Shown: piece after piece, positions 1-11,111 of the stretch
How positions within the stretch are numbered: position 1 is the stretch's first letter
How the letters are laid out: each line of letters starts with the position of its first letter
NCBI GenBank assembly: GCA_024305745.1
Contig: JAHRBS010000005.1
Coordinates: 930,001-994,000, forward strand
Direction: 5' to 3'
Length of the DNA: 64,000 nucleotides
Source of the DNA: Polyporus tsugae
Taxonomy: Eukaryota; Basidiomycota; Agaricomycetes; Polyporales; Polyporaceae
The notes under the pieces: model-generated
Database searches by the model: none
Told to the model about the DNA's origin: nothing
Seen by the model: the letters and a program-made list of their open reading frames with translations, nothing else
Translations under genes and position numbers: made by a program

Positions 1-2
1 CG

Positions 3-146
3 ACGTCGTTGGAGCGCAATTGGCTGGGAGGGTACGGAGTCTACGCGATCCTCATCCCGTTTAGCGTGTCGCTGTCGTTCGTCTCGATCTACCTTCCCCC
101 AAACATGTGGCCGAAGGCCGGAGAGAACCAGGAGCGGGAGGAATAA
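3..146 (+). CDS. C-terminal fragment of a membrane protein (5' end outside window)
   Basis: An open frame enters from the left edge and stops at TAA 144-146, giving 47 residues. They contain one hydrophobic stretch rich in Ile, Leu, Phe, Ser and Val, followed by a short polar, acidic tail ending in REE. This looks like the last membrane segment and cytosolic tail of a multi-pass protein. Nothing in the fragment identifies the family. The next gene lies on the other strand and ends at 320, so the two genes converge. Confidence 0.5.
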   Translation, partial: TSLERNWLGGYGVYAILIPFSVSLSFVSIYLPPNMWPKAGENQEREE

Positions 147-319
147 TAAGGTCCAAAACCCTATTGAACCTGGGCGCTCGTTACCCACGTTTTACCATGA
201 TCGCCCACTTGCATTTATCCGTAGACTTAGACTTCATTTTCTTCATCTCATTCTTCATCTGCAGTAGATAGACAGCCCAATCTATAGGTGTGCCACGCAC
301 CGACGCCCTTGCCTACAAA

Positions 320-2767
320 CTATCGCTCCCACTCCCACCCCTTGGCCGCCCACGCGGGCATCTCCGTCTCGAAGCTACCCAAGCTCGTCGTGTACCGCCG
401 TGCGTGCAGGAAGATGTACAGGGACTCCGGCTTTGGGTCGGGGTGCAGGGGAACGAAGCACTCCGGGCAGTAGTGCATCCCGCCTGCGTCCGATATCGGG
501 TCGGCCGTCACAGGCGCGGACTCCTCCACCACTGGGACTGGTGTTGGTGTTGGGTCGGGCGTGCCTACTTCGGAGGGCAACGTCGAGGAAGACGCGGAGC
601 TGATGGCGAGCTTTACGACGTCCTCGAATGTCAGCTGGTTCATGAGCGACTCTTCAGAGGTGACGTCGAAGACCGCAGGTACAGACGTGCCAGGTGTCCC
701 TGGGCTGCTAGCTGCAGGTGTGCTCTGCAAGGATGCAAATGCAGGGCCACCCCGCTTCCGCTGGTTTTGGGGAGGGAGGGGAATGGTGAAGCCGTGGGGC
801 GAGAGTGCGGCCTTGGCGCGGAAGACCACGTCTCGCCAGCGGCCCCAGTCCTCCGCCTCGTCCTATAAAACGCGCACCGCCTGAGCTCGATGCCTTCAGA
901 GAGAGATAGTAGCCGAAAACGACCGACCTTCATGTTCCTCAGGCGCGTAATGATCCCGACCGCCTCCACAGAGAGCGGTACGGGAGAGCCCATCCCGATA
1001 TCATGGCCCGTCTCGCGCGGCAAGAGTTTCCTCTCCGCTGTTTCACTCAATGCTCCCTCGGTTGGAGGAGTGGGTGAGGAAGCGCCCTCGACGCGGCCGG
1101 TGATCGCTTCCGGATTATTCGAGGCGTCGAACTGGAACTGCATCGGGGCTTGCGGGGCGGCGCGCTCTTCGCTTGGAACGAGGTCTATTCCGCCCTTCCC
1201 GAGGTTATCACCCTGAGTAGGACAGGACGTGAGCATTGGTGCGAGAAGGGGGAGGAAAACGGGAGGGCAACGGACCCATATCCTTGTATCGGAGTAAATA
1301 GGGTCGTTCGCGATGGGATGGCCAAGATACTGTAGGTGTACGCGGATCTGGTGGGCTATATGTGTTGCACTGTGAGTAATAGAACGCATATTTATGAATG
1401 AGGGAGAGCATACATCGACCTGTCAGAGGACGACCTACAGAAGTATGTCAGCGTACGTATTGAGTATATACACCGTCTGAGAGCGATTGCATGGAAGACC
1501 TACAGCGGAGGGCGCTGGTATCAGTGTTCTCGTCGTAATGTAAACGATTGAATATTGTCTTCGCAGGCTGCCAAATAATGCGTCAGGAGAAATGCACGGT
1601 TTGCGTACATACACCAATTTACACATACCTTTCCTTCGGGATGAACGATATTTAAGCCCATCTGCCTGTCAACTGTCAGGAGAGGCTCCTCGCAGACGAT
1701 CTCCTCTCTATATGCTACTGTTTCAGCCACCACGACGTATCCATGCAAAGTTTCATACTCGGGGAACTTGCCCTTGCATCGGGCGACATATTCCTTTTTC
1801 ACTTCGCCGTTCACAAACTCCTTGGAGAGCGTGGTTGCAAGTGGTGCGTTGAGGGGTAGAATCATCAGGCCAGAGGTAAGCCTGTCTAACCTGTTCACAG
1901 CTAGCAATGGATTTCGGTTCTAAGCACATATGACGGCTGAGAACTACGGCTTACTATAGACCTTCTCGAAGCCGAAGTCATTCTTCAATATTTCCACCAG
2001 ACTATTGCGAAAGTATCGTCCTGCCGCATGCACTGGCTATTTCCACACACTGCGTCAGCCCGGTAAGCTATATGCACACATGGATGGATAACGCACGATG
2101 GAACCAGGTTTATCGATGACAATAAACTTGCGCTCTTTGTCGTGAAGGACTATCCGGACAGGGGTAGAAGTTACAGGTGGTTCATGGCGATGAGATACGT
2201 TCCTGGGCGAGACGGATGAGGATGAGCATTATACGCAATAGGAATTGTTACGCACTCAATCCGATCGCCATTCTGAATGATCGTGTCTGGTTTCGCTACC
2301 CTCCCGTTGACCGTCGTAACCCCGGACTCGAGCGCATACCTCTGGTGTACGGCGAGGGTCAATCGCAATCGCAGTCATTCCGGGTGAGATTGGGGTGGCC
2401 TCCCGGCGCAGCATGGGCGGACTGTGCACTCCATGATGTGAGACGTGGGCGGAGCTGGAAGTTCATCCAGTTACTATCTACGGAGCGCACAGGTCGCACA
2501 TGCAGCATTGAGAGACCATCCTCAACGACAACTGGATAAGCAAGGACGTACGTAGAACTCCATCGAACGGTCCCTGAACTCTGTTGAAACAACCTCTAGG
2601 ATCTCGCGGCCCAGCCATCGCCCCTTTGCCATCGTCGTGTACGGGTACCAGTATGGGGGGATCTTCTTCAGCCCTGGATGCGTCCCCTGATGGATCGAAG
2701 CATCTTCTCCCTCTTGTGGAGTTGTTTGGAGGGGCGCGGCCACAGTAGACAGTGGCATGGTAGACAT
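320..2767 (-). CDS. RluA-family pseudouridine synthase, RIB2/PUS9 type
   Basis: This is a tRNA/RNA pseudouridine synthase of the RluA superfamily, close to yeast PUS8(RIB2)/PUS9, which modify U32 of cytosolic or mitochondrial tRNAs. The chosen start is ATG 2767; the open frame runs further up to 2923 but has no upstream ATG. In order it shows [37 protein letters not shown] and [16 protein letters not shown] (S4-like part), [16 protein letters not shown], the catalytic motif NRLDRLTSG with its Asp near 1880, [19 protein letters not shown], and a C-terminal block with CPEC and [11 protein letters not shown]. About nine short introns must be removed. For example, the RPLTGRS/HQIRV junction needs a GTATGC donor and a TATAG acceptor. 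A Pro/Ser-rich linker separates the catalytic domain from the C-terminal block. I see no deaminase domain. Confidence 0.88.
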
Positions 2768-3030
2768 GACGAAGTTGGTTACAACCTGGCGGAAGACGTC
2801 GGCATCAGAGACGGGGATGCGAGATCTGCGCACCGCGCGGTCTCTACACCTTGTCGACAGAACGGAACCCAGTTCGGCAGCCACCGTAGAGTCGAGCCAA
2901 AAATCCTGGGAAAGAGGGGACAAAAAGCGAGTTCAAACTGGAGAGTTGGGAGTGGAGAGGCGGCGGGGGTCGGGAGGAGGTCGGAGGAAAAAGGTAAGAC
3001 CTTTGAAAAAGACAGACAAGGTCAAAATCA

Positions 3031-3102
3031 TGGACATTCAGGGGATTGAACCCTGGACCTCACGCATGCGAAGCGAGCGCGCTACCACTGTGCCAAATGC
3101 CC
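3031..3102 (-). tRNA. tRNA-Ala, anticodon CGC
   Basis: This 72-nt intronless cloverleaf has acceptor GGGCATT pairing with AATGTCC. That includes the G3:U70 wobble pair recognised by alanyl-tRNA synthetase. The anticodon loop is TTCGCAT, and the T arm is CAGGG-TTCAATC-CCCTG. One pair of the anticodon stem is mismatched (T:T). A four-T Pol III terminator follows on the minus strand at 3027-3024. It sits between the divergently transcribed pseudouridine synthase and Uso1 genes. Confidence 0.93.
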
Positions 3103-3238
3103 GTGGGGATGCAAGCCCTTTCAATTTATTCAAACGTTTTCAACGATTTACCCCACGTGCTTCAATAACTGCTGTCCAGATCGCAGACCACGACGAGTAT
3201 GCATCGCTCGGCAACGTTTACCACGGCGAGCACGTCTC

Positions 3239-6200
3239 ATGGAATTCCTCTCTCAGATTAACATCGCCCTTCGTGGTCCCACTGGTCAACCACAGTCCGC
3301 AGCTGATACCATCGCACGTCTTGGCGATCGTCTCTCGCCGTCCACTCTGCTCGCCGACCGCCGTGCTGCAGTCCTCGCCCTCAAGGGACTCGCTCGGGAC
3401 TGCAAGGCCGACGTCGGGCAACTCACGCTTCTTGGGCTCCTTGACGTCCTCCAGAATGATGCAGAGGTCGACGCGGATATCGGCAAGGCCGTCCTCGAGA
3501 CTCTGATTGTGCTCTGCGAGGTCGACGAGAACGCTCCGCCAGCGGCGCGCGACCTTGGCTACAAGCATACGGATGCTGTTCTCGCTAACGACAAGGTCGC
3601 ACAGAAGCTTTTTGCTCTCATGGCGGACCACTCGTTCTACCTGCGGTACTCTGCGCTCCAGTTCCTCTCGGTATTGCTCCAGAACAGGAGACAGGCCGTG
3701 CAAGCGTATTTCTTGAAGGCTCCCGTTGGGGTCACCAGCTTGATCGCATTGTTGGACGAAAAGCGGGAGATCATTCGAAATGGTCCGTATGCCTGCATAT
3801 ATGCGGTGATTGGATGCTAATGTCCACCCAGAGGCGATCTTTATCATCCAATCTATCATCTCCCAAAGTCCTGAAATTCAGAAAATTATGGCGTTTGAGG
3901 GCGCGTTCGAGAAGCTCTTCAACGTCGTCGTGGGCGAGCAGGGTTTGGAAGGAGGTGTGGTAGTGCAAGACGCGCTAACCTGTATAGACGGCCTACTCCG
4001 CTTCAACCAATCGAACCAAGTACGAACCATTGCCGTCATGTCCGTGATCTCTGTCCGGTAATCTTCGCCCCGTCCCAGAGCTATTTCCGTGGATCTTCTC
4101 TTCCTCCCGTCCTGCTCTCACTCGTTGGCTTCCCGCCAAATATCCCGTTCAACACGCCCACACCACAGCAGTTTGCCCTTCAACTCTGGGACGTTCCCCA
4201 GAAACGTGCGAACGCCACGCTTGCTGTCGGGGTCATCGGGCTGCTCGCGCGGCACGCGGGTGTGAGTGCTGGATGCTATCTCTTCATCACCCCTGCTAAA
4301 GTCATCTGCAGCCTCCAGATGGACTGTCCATTGCCTGCACTCGATGTCTGACGGAGTTTGGTCTCGCATCGAATGCGCCGACGAATGTCAAGACACAGGT
4401 ACGGAGTCCGTCGATTAAGGGTCTCCAGCCTTCAACTGACTATTTGTGCAATGTACGTCATAGGCCCTTCGCTTAGTGCCCTCCAACATTTCCGGTCTCC
4501 CGCTTGCGGAGATGGTCGTGACGCCATACGTCCCCGTACCGGATACGAACGGCGAGGAGTGGGATCGTTTAGAACCGGCTTCTGCGCTAGACGCCCTCGT
4601 CGAGCTCATCCTTCACGGGGAATACAACAATATTATCGACGGCGAGAGGCGGACGAAGGATGGGATGGAGCTCCGTGGCGCTGCCTTGGGTATCTTCCAG
4701 GTATGAACGGTGAAAATTTCCCAGATGAAAACCCACTCAAGATTCCCGTCTCTAGAATTTTGTGCAGAAAGAGGAAATATCCGAGGCCATCGTGCAGGCA
4801 ATGGTCGCACAGCCAGGTCGGTCTTCACATCCACGCATTATCTGCAAGCGCTGACTCTCCTTACAGGCTCTCAAGCACCAGCAACACCCTTATTGTATGC
4901 TCTCACGACCGTGCCCGTCTCTCCGCTCAATATCCCCTCCGTCACATCAACGCACTTTGCCACCCTCCTCTTTGCGCATCTTCTTCGCGCTTCTCCCCGA
5001 GCGAAAGCCACCGCGCGCTCGATCGTGCCCCAAGCCGGCTCGCATGGCGGCGGCGGCGGCGGCGCTTTTTTCGTTCCGGCCGACGGCGGCCCTCCTCCAC
5101 CCGGTGATGATGATGACCCCGACGCCGACGGGCCACAGACGCTGCTGCAGATCCTTAGCGAGCACTTATCACTGGCTTTCCTCGCGCGGGCGAGAACGGA
5201 CTTACCCGACAAGGAGGCGCGCGAATGGGATCGACTGTGCGTGGGGTACCTCTGCTTGCTGATCCAATGGCTGTGGGAGGATCCGGCCGCCGTCCGCGAG
5301 TTCTTGGAGGCTGGTGCGCTCGGCGTGGTACGTTTTTTCACCGATGCACGTATCGGCACCGCGACGTTGACTGTTGAGGTGATCGACAGTTGGTAGAGCC
5401 CATCAACCAGACGGCGGAAGAAGATGCGATGATACCCGGACTGTGCGCGTTCCTCCTCGGGGTGATCTACGAGTTCAACCGTGAGCCAGGCGAGGTGACC
5501 CGGTGGGTTCTTCCCGCCATCTGCGTGAACGAATCATTTATTCACGGCCGGGTAGCTCGATAATCCACCCCATCTTGACCCGTCTCGGCATCGACACGCT
5601 CTCAGGACGCGTTATCCACCTGCGAGAGGACGATCGTTTCAGGGCTGTCGGACCGGACGCCTTCGTCGTCGCGTCCCCGAACGCACACGCGCTCCCTCAC
5701 CACGCACAGGGCCCGCCTTCTGCTGGGCAGCCCAAGAGTGAGGTTGAGGAGGGCGAGATCTGGTTTGACTGGGCGTTCGTGGACTTTTGGAAATCGAATT
5801 ACTGTGAGTGCCCGCAATCCCTCCAGTTAACTGTCGAGTTGAACTAACGGACATGGCGAACACAGATACGATTCAGAAGGGCATCGTTGTGGACCCCAAT
5901 TCACTCTCGTCGGCGGCTGGCCAGGAGAGCGCGATGCTCATCGCGTCGCTGCGGGACGTCATCCGCAATCAGGCAGCGGAGCTCGAGAAGCTGCAGACGC
6001 AGTTGAAGGCGCTCTCGACTGCCTCTGGCGAAGTGCGTTCTCCTTTTCCGCAAGTTATGCGTGACATGAAAATCCCTGACCTTTCCTGTGGGGCAGACGG
6101 AGGCGCTGCGCGCACAGGTCACGTCGCTCACAGAGCAGCTGCAGAGCAGCGACCAGAAGAAGCGGGATGTCGAGAAGGAGCAGGATGACCTGCTGGTTCT

Positions 6201-6318
6201 GCTGGACGAGCTGAACAGCAAGCGGCGGAGGGACAAGGAGCGGATGCGCCAGGCGGGCGTAGAGGTTTCGGAGGACGAGGAAGAGGAGGACGATGACGAA
6301 GATGAAGACGAGGAGTGA
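3239..6318 (+). CDS. USO1: General vesicular transport factor Uso1/p115
   Basis: This is a golgin-type tether for ER-derived COPII vesicles at the cis-Golgi. The N-terminal globular armadillo head begins at ATG 3239 and carries ALRGPTGQPQSAADTIARLG and LADRRAAVLALKGLARDCK, the hallmark of Uso1/p115 heads. Further exons continue with DALTCIDGLLRFNQSNQ and SYFRGSSLPPVLLSLVGF. The C-terminal exons (about 5860-6318) encode a coiled coil (SLRDVIRNQAAELEKLQTQL and later heptads) and end in a run of Glu/Asp, the typical acidic tail. The first introns are clear: exon 1 ends at 3782 in phase 1, exon 2 spans 3832-4019, and several more follow. The protein seems to have a short coiled-coil rod, nearer animal p115 than yeast Uso1. 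A (GGC)n run at about 5044-5064 encodes a Gly stretch. Confidence 0.9.
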
Positions 6319-6503
6319 AGGACTGATGTACTGTACTCCGAGGTTTTTGAGGTTCGTCCCGGTCTAGTTTTTGCTTTCGGCTGGCGCACGCACTCTCGCC
6401 GTGGACATTTTTGTGATGTGCGGTGGAGCATGTCGCCTCCACTACATGTGGAGAATAAGAATAAGTGTTTATATCGATTACCCGGATGGGGTTATTCACG
6501 CTG

Positions 6504-7027
6504 TCAGGCACAGTCACTCACCGCGAACCGCCCCTCTAGAATGTACTTGCGGAATGTGATGCTGATGCGTCCGTATTTTAAGAAACCATCAGAAGTAGTA
6601 CTTGCGACAAGCGGTCGATGCCAGCTGCGTCGCGTTATCGGGGGGTCACGTAGCCGCCAAGGGATGCACTGTTGCTGGGCGGCGTACCATTCATGGAACA
6701 CAACTCTCTCGGTAGTAAGCTTTTCCCTGTCGAACGGTACTAGTATATCCAGTCGCCCAGCTGGGTTGTGTGCAACAAATGCCATGATATGTCTGGCGCG
6801 GCATCATGCCACGACGTAACCTTGTTTTCAAATAGTGCATAATCAATTGCCTTTGCAGGTCCACTTCGCTTTATCCTCGGTAAATAGATATCGAGAACTT
6901 CCGAAGGAACCTCCTTGATGTAGATCCGATGTTGGCCGTACGTATGTTTCAAGTCTACGGCTGTGGGTGGCCGAAAGGTTTGAACTCCATTGCCCCACAT
7001 CGGTGGACTTGATGTCAAGGATTCCAA
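6504..7027 (-). other. Coding-like exons of an unrecognised gene or gene remnant
   Basis: Two overlapping minus-strand frames have ordinary protein composition. One (6740-7027) includes AVDLKHTYGQHRIYIKEV and SGPAKAIDYALFENK. The other (6504-6785) includes REKLTTERVVFHEWYAAQQ and LKYGRISITFRKYILEGRF, followed by GTGAGT. They could be joined by a short intron or a frameshift. More coding-like minus-strand text occurs near 7190 and at about 7560-7690 (LPSFRISVEGAFVNARATAF). I recognise no family and cannot build a full gene, so this may be a decayed gene. Confidence 0.3.
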
Positions 7028-10000
7028 ATTTGTTGATGTGCCAAAATGTCGTTGCGTATCAGGTACTGTATACAGTCCTCAGGGGAAATCTACTCTGAAC
7101 TGACGTCAACCCCTTGTAAGAGAACATTGGACTTGTACACACGGCGACAGATCCCACTATATCACGCGGAAGGCTATGTGCTGACATGATAAATCGTGGA
7201 GACAAAATCGGCCCGAGATGTGGTAATGAAATAGACAGTGTCGCATCTGTAATAAAGAAGACTATCCAACGCACTCGATCTCATCGAATCAAGTACGGCA
7301 TGACGCCGGAGGTTCTACCCCAATTGGACATGCTTCGCGTAATTGGGATCGATATCATCCTGAGGAACCAAGTTGAAGCAGGGCTTTCCCTCGTTGACCG
7401 AACGTTAATGACCAGTGACGTTAGAACTTATTCGTGGTAAAATTTCATACCGGGGAGCATCCTTACCCTGCACCTTTGGGCTACAAGGCTGAATCCTAGA
7501 AAGTGAATATGAATGTACAGGAAGATGAAAGTTTCAAGCAGTCTTACACGGTAGTGCCGGTGCTACTACATGGCGAGATTGCGGCTCTAACGAAAGGGCC
7601 TATCAGAGGCTTTCCTGCACATTTATTAGTAGCGAAAGCAGTGGCCCTGGCATTGACGAATGCGCCTTCCACTGAGATTCGGAAGGACGGTAGCCTTATG
7701 TCAAGAAGCTGTGCTGTTGTTGTCTATACTTGGTAAGGCGCCTGCCGTGTTGCCAAGGCGCCTGGCGCTTGTCCTTGAAAGGAGTTGTTTGTGGCTGGCC
7801 ACCGCTGCCAACACCCACCAACACCGAGCGATCCCCCCTGCTCGATCCTATTGCGCTGCATCACATGAGGAGCCCATATTATTTCGTTCAACCCTTCGAC
7901 TTACGTCTAGAGCCAAAGTAAGCTTCGAGTCGCACAAGGCACGACATATATGGGTACCTACGTGTCAAACGATGTTCTTCCAAGGCTCGGAAACTTCAGA
8001 TGATCACCCATTTACTATGTCATATTGACTGCGCTTTGTACCTCACAGCTCAGCCTCTCATCGCACACCGTCTATCACAAGATGTCGAGGAAGCTAATGG
8101 GGCCTCCCACCGTCATGGCGACCAGAACTCGACGGTGTATGCGGCTTAGCATCTTCTCTTCTCATCCCAGCTTTTCGGCCTTCGCCATCCATCATCAACG
8201 TAAAACGAACGTGATATGTCGTAGACAGTTCGTTCTTCCATCTGCTTTGTATCAACGGCCGCCTTGTCCACTAACATTGGCGATTCGGATCCAGGCACGA
8301 TGATCGCTTGCCCGTCGTATTGGAGCGCGACATCGCGAACAAGATGCAGTCTGTTGTGTCCAGGGACCCATTATCCAGGCTTTCATCTCGGACATTGGGC
8401 GTCGACTCGTGAGCGTCGAAACGGTCGCACTCACGGCACAGCCGTCATTCAGTTCGGTCACTTGATTGTAATTGTGAGTGCTTTGATAAGCCTTGCCAGA
8501 CGTTCCGACGGCTCCCTTTCGCCCGGTCCAACGAGAATCGTGGACCGTTCCTTCCCATGCTTCTCCAAATCTGCAGAACAAGATAGAAGTAGTCCCGCAG
8601 GTCTTCCTCGCAGCCGAATACACATGGTCGCTCGGTGAGACCGCTTGTTCACGTTCACATCGTGGTCGCGAAGGAGCGCTGACTTCGATCCGCGGCCCCA
8701 GGGTACCCGGGTACTGGCTTTCGGCGAGTGGGGGTCTGCCCTGGCCTGAAGTGCCGCCCATATCCTACGCTGCTATTATCTCGATTTCATTAAGTCTCGG
8801 TCATTCTCAACATTCATGCGATGCACTTCGGACACCGGAGGAGTCCTCTAAGGCTAGCTCAGGCTAGTGTCTTGGTGGCGTCCTGTAGGTCTAACATTCG
8901 GTGATGCTCTGTATTCGTCATCGCATTCTAGCGCGGATACAGCGCTACACATGGGCCGATGACATTCGTAAGGTGACCCACCGTCCCTCGCGACCATCGC
9001 AACGGGCCAACAAGGCGTATTCTCATGCGCTTTTCCCTTTGTCTTCGACGTCTCACGTGGTTTATAAACACATTCATTCGACAGATATCTTGTGGTCGCT
9101 GCATCGTCTAACATAACCCACAGCGGCCGCTGTAGCGCATGCGGCGCTTGAATTTCCGACCCTCGAATAACTTAAATTGACTCTCGCAAGCTGAGAACAC
9201 AAATGGCTCGACCGTGGCGCTCCTATCACACGAAATTCCGTCATCCTTCGAGCTTACTGCCCCTCCAGCGCTCGCACTGTCCTGATCTAGTGCGCTTGGC
9301 CGCGGGTCCTTTCGTCCATGATTGGTGAAGCATGAAGCACGGTGCTTGACCACTTCTGGCACACAATGGGCTCGCTGGGCATATGGGCCTCGACCTGTGT
9401 GTTTCATATCCCTGGGCTCCAGGCATATATACGCCCAAAGGACGCGAAGTGAGTTCCACGTTCAAGTCTCGCGCCATTCAAGCTTCTACTGCGCCTTCCA
9501 GTCCGAGGCTTCCTATTACCACCAGTGCGTCGTGCGTTCCCATCGATCGCCCGATAACAATTGACCTGTGGGAAGCCAGCGCGTACTCGTGCCGCCTTGA
9601 GCGGAGGCATGGACTGCCTTCAGCCGTTCTGAGCACGCCTCGGAGACAGCTCGAAGGCGCGAAGACGCAGGAGCGTGTTCGGGATTTGTACCGCTGCTGT
9701 ACATTTCTACAGCCGTCGGTAGCATGAATGGGAAATCCTTATACTGCAGCGCCGCCAAGCAGGTGCGAGCATAGCCATAAGGTGGAGCGAGTGGCCCGCG
9801 CCAACAACACGGTGCGTCCTGGGTCTTCCTCGGCTGCGAATTGGACACTGAACGACGTTCTTGGCGACCATTGTACACAGGTCGGATGCAGAGCACCTGC
9901 CTGCCCTTGACGGGACCTCGGCGCTCTGGACCACAACATGTTCTCCTTCCTGTCATGCCGTGACGATCCAGGAACGGCGCGGGCCCGAATACCGCTCAAC

Positions 10001-10900
10001 GCCCGACGAGACTCCGGACTCGCTCCTCGACTTGTGCAACCGAGCTATTCCTGGCATCAGGCGGTGGGCACGCCTTCGCGCATGACTCGCGAGAGGCTCC
10101 GCCCCCGCACTGCAGCTGGTCGTGTGTGGCGGGCAGCCGCGGCGCGGACGGGCACGCCTCTCACGTACGGCTCTGCTTCGCTCGGTTCTTATCGATGCGG
10201 TCGTGCATTGCGCAGCCCTGGTCCGTGTCCGCGACTCTGTGTTTGTCTCAGATTCTTCCGAGATTGCCTTTACCATTTGCAATCCTCGCCGTCCGGGCGT
10301 GCGCGCAACGGTGTGCGGAAAAGGGGTCTCGCGAGTCGGCTAGTCCCGTCACGGTCGCCGCGTTGTTCCCCCGTTCCCTTCTGTGGGGGGGAAGGCGGGA
10401 GATTCGCCGCGGACGCGTCCACGGCCCGTGCCCATGGGTTATGGGCCACCGTTCTCCACGGGCGCCTGTCCATCCTGTCGCACCCGGGATGGCCGCCACC
10501 ATGCCTGACGCAGGCTCCGAGTTGGCAGAAAGCTGATCGCGGCGGTGATGGTTCGAGCGGGGAGCCGGCGAGCGAACAATCCGCCTGTGTGATCTGGTCC
10601 TTGGCTGCATTCCGAGCACAGCGTCGATCCGGGCGGACGGGTTCTGTGACAAGATGGAGCAGGGTGTGTCAGAGCCGGGGGAGGAGTGCCTAGCGAGATT
10701 CCGACCGATGCCAGCCGATTTAATCTCTAGACCTTTTGGGTTCTGTTCTCCGAGAGGGACCGCACCGAGAGTTGCCAACTCCGGCTGATCCCAAATCCCT
10801 CCGGCCGCGGGCTCTGCCGCGAACCTCTTTCAGCATAACCGCCACCGTCCCTCCCCAGCCTAGTTCCCGGCTTTTACTTGATGTGTCGGCCTATTTTACC
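7028..10900. other. Gene-poor stretch without a supportable gene
   Basis: There are only short, frame-broken open frames on both strands, with Arg/Ser/Pro-rich translations typical of non-coding GC-rich DNA. There is no continuous family signature and no convincing exon-intron chain. Coding-like pieces on the minus strand around 7.2-7.7 kb may belong to the fragment on the left. I saw no terminal repeats that would define a transposon. Confidence 0.4.
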
Positions 10901-10959
10901 GCTTTTCGCTGAAACTTGGGCTCTGGGAACTGCTTACTCTAGAACCTTAGGCGAAAACA

Positions 10960-10965
10960 TATAAA
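10960..10965 (+). promoter_or_regulatory. TATA box of the MOCO-sulfurase-like gene
   Basis: TATAAA lies 147 bp upstream of the ATG at 11112, after a pyrimidine-rich stretch. The position fits a core promoter with a 5' leader of about 100 nt. It is inferred from sequence and distance only. Confidence 0.45.
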
Positions 10966-11111
10966 GCTGGGACCTCTGGGGTAGGGCCAACTCGAACTTG
11001 ATCAGGACTGGGACTCGCTCCTCGACACTCGGCGTACAATATCCTCTTAGGCGGCACCCCTCGGCAGCAATTACTCACACATCACCGGCACCTATAAGCG
11101 ACTTTCACTCG

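Noticed and set aside
2768..2923. N-terminal extension of the pseudouridine synthase
   Set aside because: The frame is open, but its first codon is TTG and no ATG occurs upstream of 2767.
7735..7775. Repeated AGGCGCCTG motif
   Set aside because: Only two copies within 40 bp; too little to call a repeat or regulatory array.
9938..10693. Long plus-strand open frame of 251 codons
   Set aside because: Arg/Ser/Cys/Pro-rich translation, an equally long frame on the opposite strand, no motifs; typical of GC-rich non-coding DNA.
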